A model generated the notes under the pieces. It searched no databases and was not told the origin of the DNA. It worked only from the letters and a program-made list of their open reading frames with translations. From Nemertoderma westbladi (Eukaryota; Xenacoelomorpha; Nemertodermatida; Nemertodermatidae), in NCBI GenBank assembly GCA_032718475.1, contig JAUCBJ010004188.1, positions 1 through 64,000 on the forward strand: a stretch of DNA of 64,000 nucleotides, in the 5' to 3' direction. Made by a program: the position numbers and the translations under genes. Below, one piece after another: positions 61,001-64,000 of this stretch. Position 1 is the first letter of the stretch. Each line of letters begins with the position of its first letter.

Positions 61001-64000
61001 CAACAACAACCTTCGGTTCTATAGAGGGCGTTGACTTCGGTTCTATAGAGGGCGTCGACTTCGGTTCTATAGAGGGCGTCGACTTCGGTTCTATAGAGGG
61101 CGTCGACTTCGGTTCTATAGAGGGCGTCGACTTCGGTTCTATAGAGGGCGTCGACTTCGGTTCTATAGAGGGCGTCGAGTTCGGTTCTATAGAGAGCGTC
61201 AACTTCGGTTCTATAGAGGGCGTCAACAACAACCTTCGGTTCTATAGAGGGCGTCAACTTCGGTTCTATAGAGGGCGTCGACTTCGGTTCTATAGAGGGC
61301 GTCAACTTCGGTTCTATAGAGGGCGTCGACTTCGGTTCTATAGAGGGCATCGACTTCGGTTCTATAGAGGGCGTCGACTTCGGTTCTATAGAGGGCGTCG
61401 ACTTCGGTTCTATAGAGGGCGTCGACTTCGGTTCTATAGAGGGCGTCGACTTCGGTTCTATAAAGGGCGTCGACTTCGGTTCTATAGAGGGCGTCGACTT
61501 CGGTTCTATAGAGGGCGTCGACTTCGGTTCTATAGAGGGCGTCGTCTTCGGTTCTATAGAGGGCGTCGACTTCGGTTCTATAGAGGGCGTCGACTTCGGT
61601 TCTATAGAGGGCGTCGACTTCGGTTCTATAGAGGGCGTCGACTTCGGTTCTATAGAGGGCGTCGACTTCGGTTCTATAGAGGGCGTCGACTTCGGTTCTA
61701 TAGAGGGCGTCGACTTCGGTTCTATAGAGGGCGTCGACTTCGGTTCTATAGAGGGCGTCGAATTCGGTTCTATAGAGGGCGTCGACTTCGGTTCTATAGG
61801 GGACGTTAACAACAACCTTCGGTTCTATAGAGGGCGTTGACTTCGGTTCTATAGAGGGCGTCGACTTCGGTTCTATAGAGGGCGTCGACTTCGGTTCTAT
61901 AGAGGGCGTCGACTTCGGTTCTATAGAGGACGTTAACAACAACCTTCGGTTCTATAGAGGGCTTCGACTTCGGTTCTATAGAGGGCGTCAACAACAACCT
62001 TCGGTTCTATAGAGGGCGTCGACTTCGGTTCTATAGAGGGCGTCGACTTCGGTTCTATAGAGGGCGTCGACTTCGGTTCTATAGAGGGCGTCGACTTCGG
62101 TTCTATAGAGGGCGTCGACTTCGGTTCTATAGAGGGCGTCGACTTCGGTTCTATAGAGGGCGTCGACTTCGGTTCTATAGAGGGCGTCGACTTCGGTTCA
62201 ATAGAGGGCGTCGACTTCGGTTCTATAGAGGGCGTCGACTTCGGTTCTATAGAGGGCGTCGACTTCGGTTCTATAGAGGGCGTCGACTTCGGTTCTATAG
62301 AGGGCGTCGAGTTCGGTTCTATAGAGGGCGTCAACTTCGGTTCTATAGAGGGCGTCAACAACAACCTTCGGTTATATAGAGGGCGTCAACTTCGGTTCTA
62401 TAGATGGCGTCGACTTCGGTTCTATAGAGGGCGTCGACTTCGGTTCTATAGAGGGCGTCGACTTCGGTTCTATAGAGGGCATCGACTTCGGTTCTATAGA
62501 GGGCGTCGACTTCGGTTCTATAGAGGGCGTCGACTTCGGTTCTATAGAGGGCGTCGACTTCGGTTCTATAGAGGGCGTCGACTTCGGTTCTATAAAGGGC
62601 GTCGACTTCGGTTCTATAGAGGGCGTCGACTTCGGTTCTATAGAGGGCGTCGACTTCGGTTCTATAGAGGGCGTCGACTTCGGTTCTATAGAGGGCGTCG
62701 ACTTCGGTTCTATAGAGGGCGTCGACTTCGGTTCTATAGAGGGCGTCGACTTCGGTTCTATAGAGGGCGTCGACTTCGGTTCTATAGAGGGCGTCGACTT
62801 CGGTTCTATAGAGGGCGTCGACTTCGGTTCTATAGAGGGCGTCGACAACAACCTTCGGTTCTATAGAGGGCGTCGACTTCGGTTCTATAGAGGGCGTCGA
62901 CTTCGGTTCTATAGAGGGCGTCGACTTCGGTTCTATAGAGGGCGTAAACAACAACCTTCGGTTCTATAGAGGGCGTCGACTTCGGTTCTATAGAGGGCTT
63001 CGACTTCGGTTCTATAGAGGGCGTCAACTTCGGTTCTATAGAGGGCTTCGACTTCGGTTCTATAGAGGGCGTCAACTTCGGTTCTATAGTGGGCGTCAAC
63101 AACAACCTTCGGTTCTATAGAGGGCGTCGACTTCGGTTCTATAGAGGGCGTCAACTTCGGTTCTATAGAGGGCGTCGACTTCGGTTCTATAGAGGGCGTC
63201 GACTTCGGTTCTATAGAGGGCGTCGACTTCGGTTCTATAGAGGGCGTAAACAACAACCTTCGGTTCTATAGAGGGCTTCGACTTCGGTTCTATAGAGGGC
63301 GTCAACTTCGGTTCTATAGAGGGCGTCGACTTCGGTTCTATAGAGGGCGTCGACTTCGGTTCTATAGAGGGCGTCGACTTCGGTTCTATAGAGGGCGTCG
63401 ACTTCGGTTCTATAGAGGGCGTCAACAACAACAACCTTCGGTTCTATAGAGGGCGTCAACAACAACCTTCGGTTCTATAGAGGGCGTCAACAACAACCTT
63501 CGGTTCTATAGAGGGCTTCGACTTCGGTTCTATAGAGGGCGTCAACTTCGGTTCTATAGAGGGCGTCAACTTCGGTTCTATAGAGGGCTTCGACTTCGGT
63601 TCTATAGAGGGCGTCAACTTCGGTTATATAGAGGGCTTCGACTTCGGTTCTATAGAGGGCTTCGACTTCGGTTCTATAGAGGGCGTCAACTTCGGTTCTA
63701 TAGAGGGCGTCGACTTCGGTTCTATAGAGGGCTTCGACTTCGGTTCTATAGAGGGCGTCAACTTCGGTTCTATAGAGGGCGTCGAGTTCGGTTCTATAGA
63801 GGGCGTCGACTTCGGTTCTATAGAGGGCGTCGACTTCGGTTCTATAGAGGGCTTCGACTTCGGTTCTATAGAGGGCGTCGACTTCGGTTCTATAGAGGGC
63901 GTCGACTTCGGTTCTATAGAGGGCGTCAACTTCGGTTCTATAGAGGGCGTCGACTTCGGTTCTATAGAGGGCGTCGACTTCGGTTCTATAGAGGGCTTCG
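58035..64000. repeat. 24-bp minisatellite, about 6 kb, runs off the window
   Basis: Tandem unit GGTTCTATAGAG plus GGCGTCGACTTC, with variants GTTGAC, GTCAAC and CTTCGAC in the second half. At intervals a longer 31-bp unit carries CAACAACAACC. About 240 units. Each standard unit holds two palindromes, CTATAG and GTCGAC, and the segment ACTTCGGT. Since 24 is a multiple of 3, long open frames occur on both strands (EPKSTPSI and ALYRTEVD on minus, RGRRLRFY and FGSIEGVD on plus); the 31-bp units shift frame and end them. Not called as genes. Confidence 0.95.

Noticed and set aside
58152-63929. Dozens of open frames with EPKSTPSI or ALYRTEVD repeats
   Set aside because: Consequence of a 24-bp unit lacking stops. 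No independent coding evidence; kept only as a testable finding.
47990-64000. CRISPR-like array
   Set aside because: The repeats are directly adjacent without unique spacers, and the host is an animal.

Overview
The window is animal nuclear DNA. Evidence: spliceosomal exons with clean GT/AG borders, secreted EGF and CAP domain proteins, a BEL/Pao LTR retrotransposon (a superfamily known essentially from metazoans) and several LINE families. An invertebrate is likely; I cannot name the phylum from sequence alone. Most of the 64 kb is mobile DNA and minisatellite. Host coding sequence is a few hundred codons in small exons.

Host genes. Two secreted-protein genes lie head to head. On the minus strand, a gene starts with a signal-peptide exon (16845-16770). 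It continues leftwards through a 45-nt Thr-rich exon (16109-16065), three near-identical 27-nt exons (14696-14670, 13274-13248, 10920-10894), a 30-nt exon (1349-1320) and an EGF exon (286-125), then leaves the window. Every intron is phase 1, so the pieces join in frame into signal peptide, Thr/Glu-rich stalk, EGF. The 27-nt exon was multiplied by 1.42-kb tandem duplication. On the plus strand, a CAP (SCP/TAPS) protein gene starts at 18014 and continues at 39215, 39589 and 40106; its first intron is about 21 kb and holds most of the retrotransposons.

Mobile elements, left to right: a small inverted-repeat structure with a LINE tail (605-1194); a LINE fragment (family 2, about 1480-2090); two inverted copies of an RTE-like LINE (family 1; about 2117-5816 plus, 7871-10617 minus) around a truncated family 2 copy (5817-7870 minus); a poly-G-ended inverted-repeat element (15129-15866) with relatives at 11303 and possibly 18949; a 5'-truncated family 1 tail (16284-16567 minus); a complete BEL/Pao insertion with LTRs and a 5-bp target duplication (19812-36022, minus), decayed by stops, frameshifts, a deletion and a LINE insertion; a further family 2 piece and a deleted family 1 copy (36193-38935); and a nearly intact poly-A LINE (about 40620-47828) whose ORF1 carries a Ulp1/C48-like protease domain.

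The right third is satellite-like: a 22/26-bp minisatellite (about 47990-57110) interrupted by a truncated LINE (49206-50025) and a foldback-type element (about 56330-56955), then about 0.8 kb of unique sequence, then a 24-bp minisatellite (about 58035 to the window end) open in several frames on both strands. Coordinates of element edges were read by eye and are approximate unless a boundary is given to the base.
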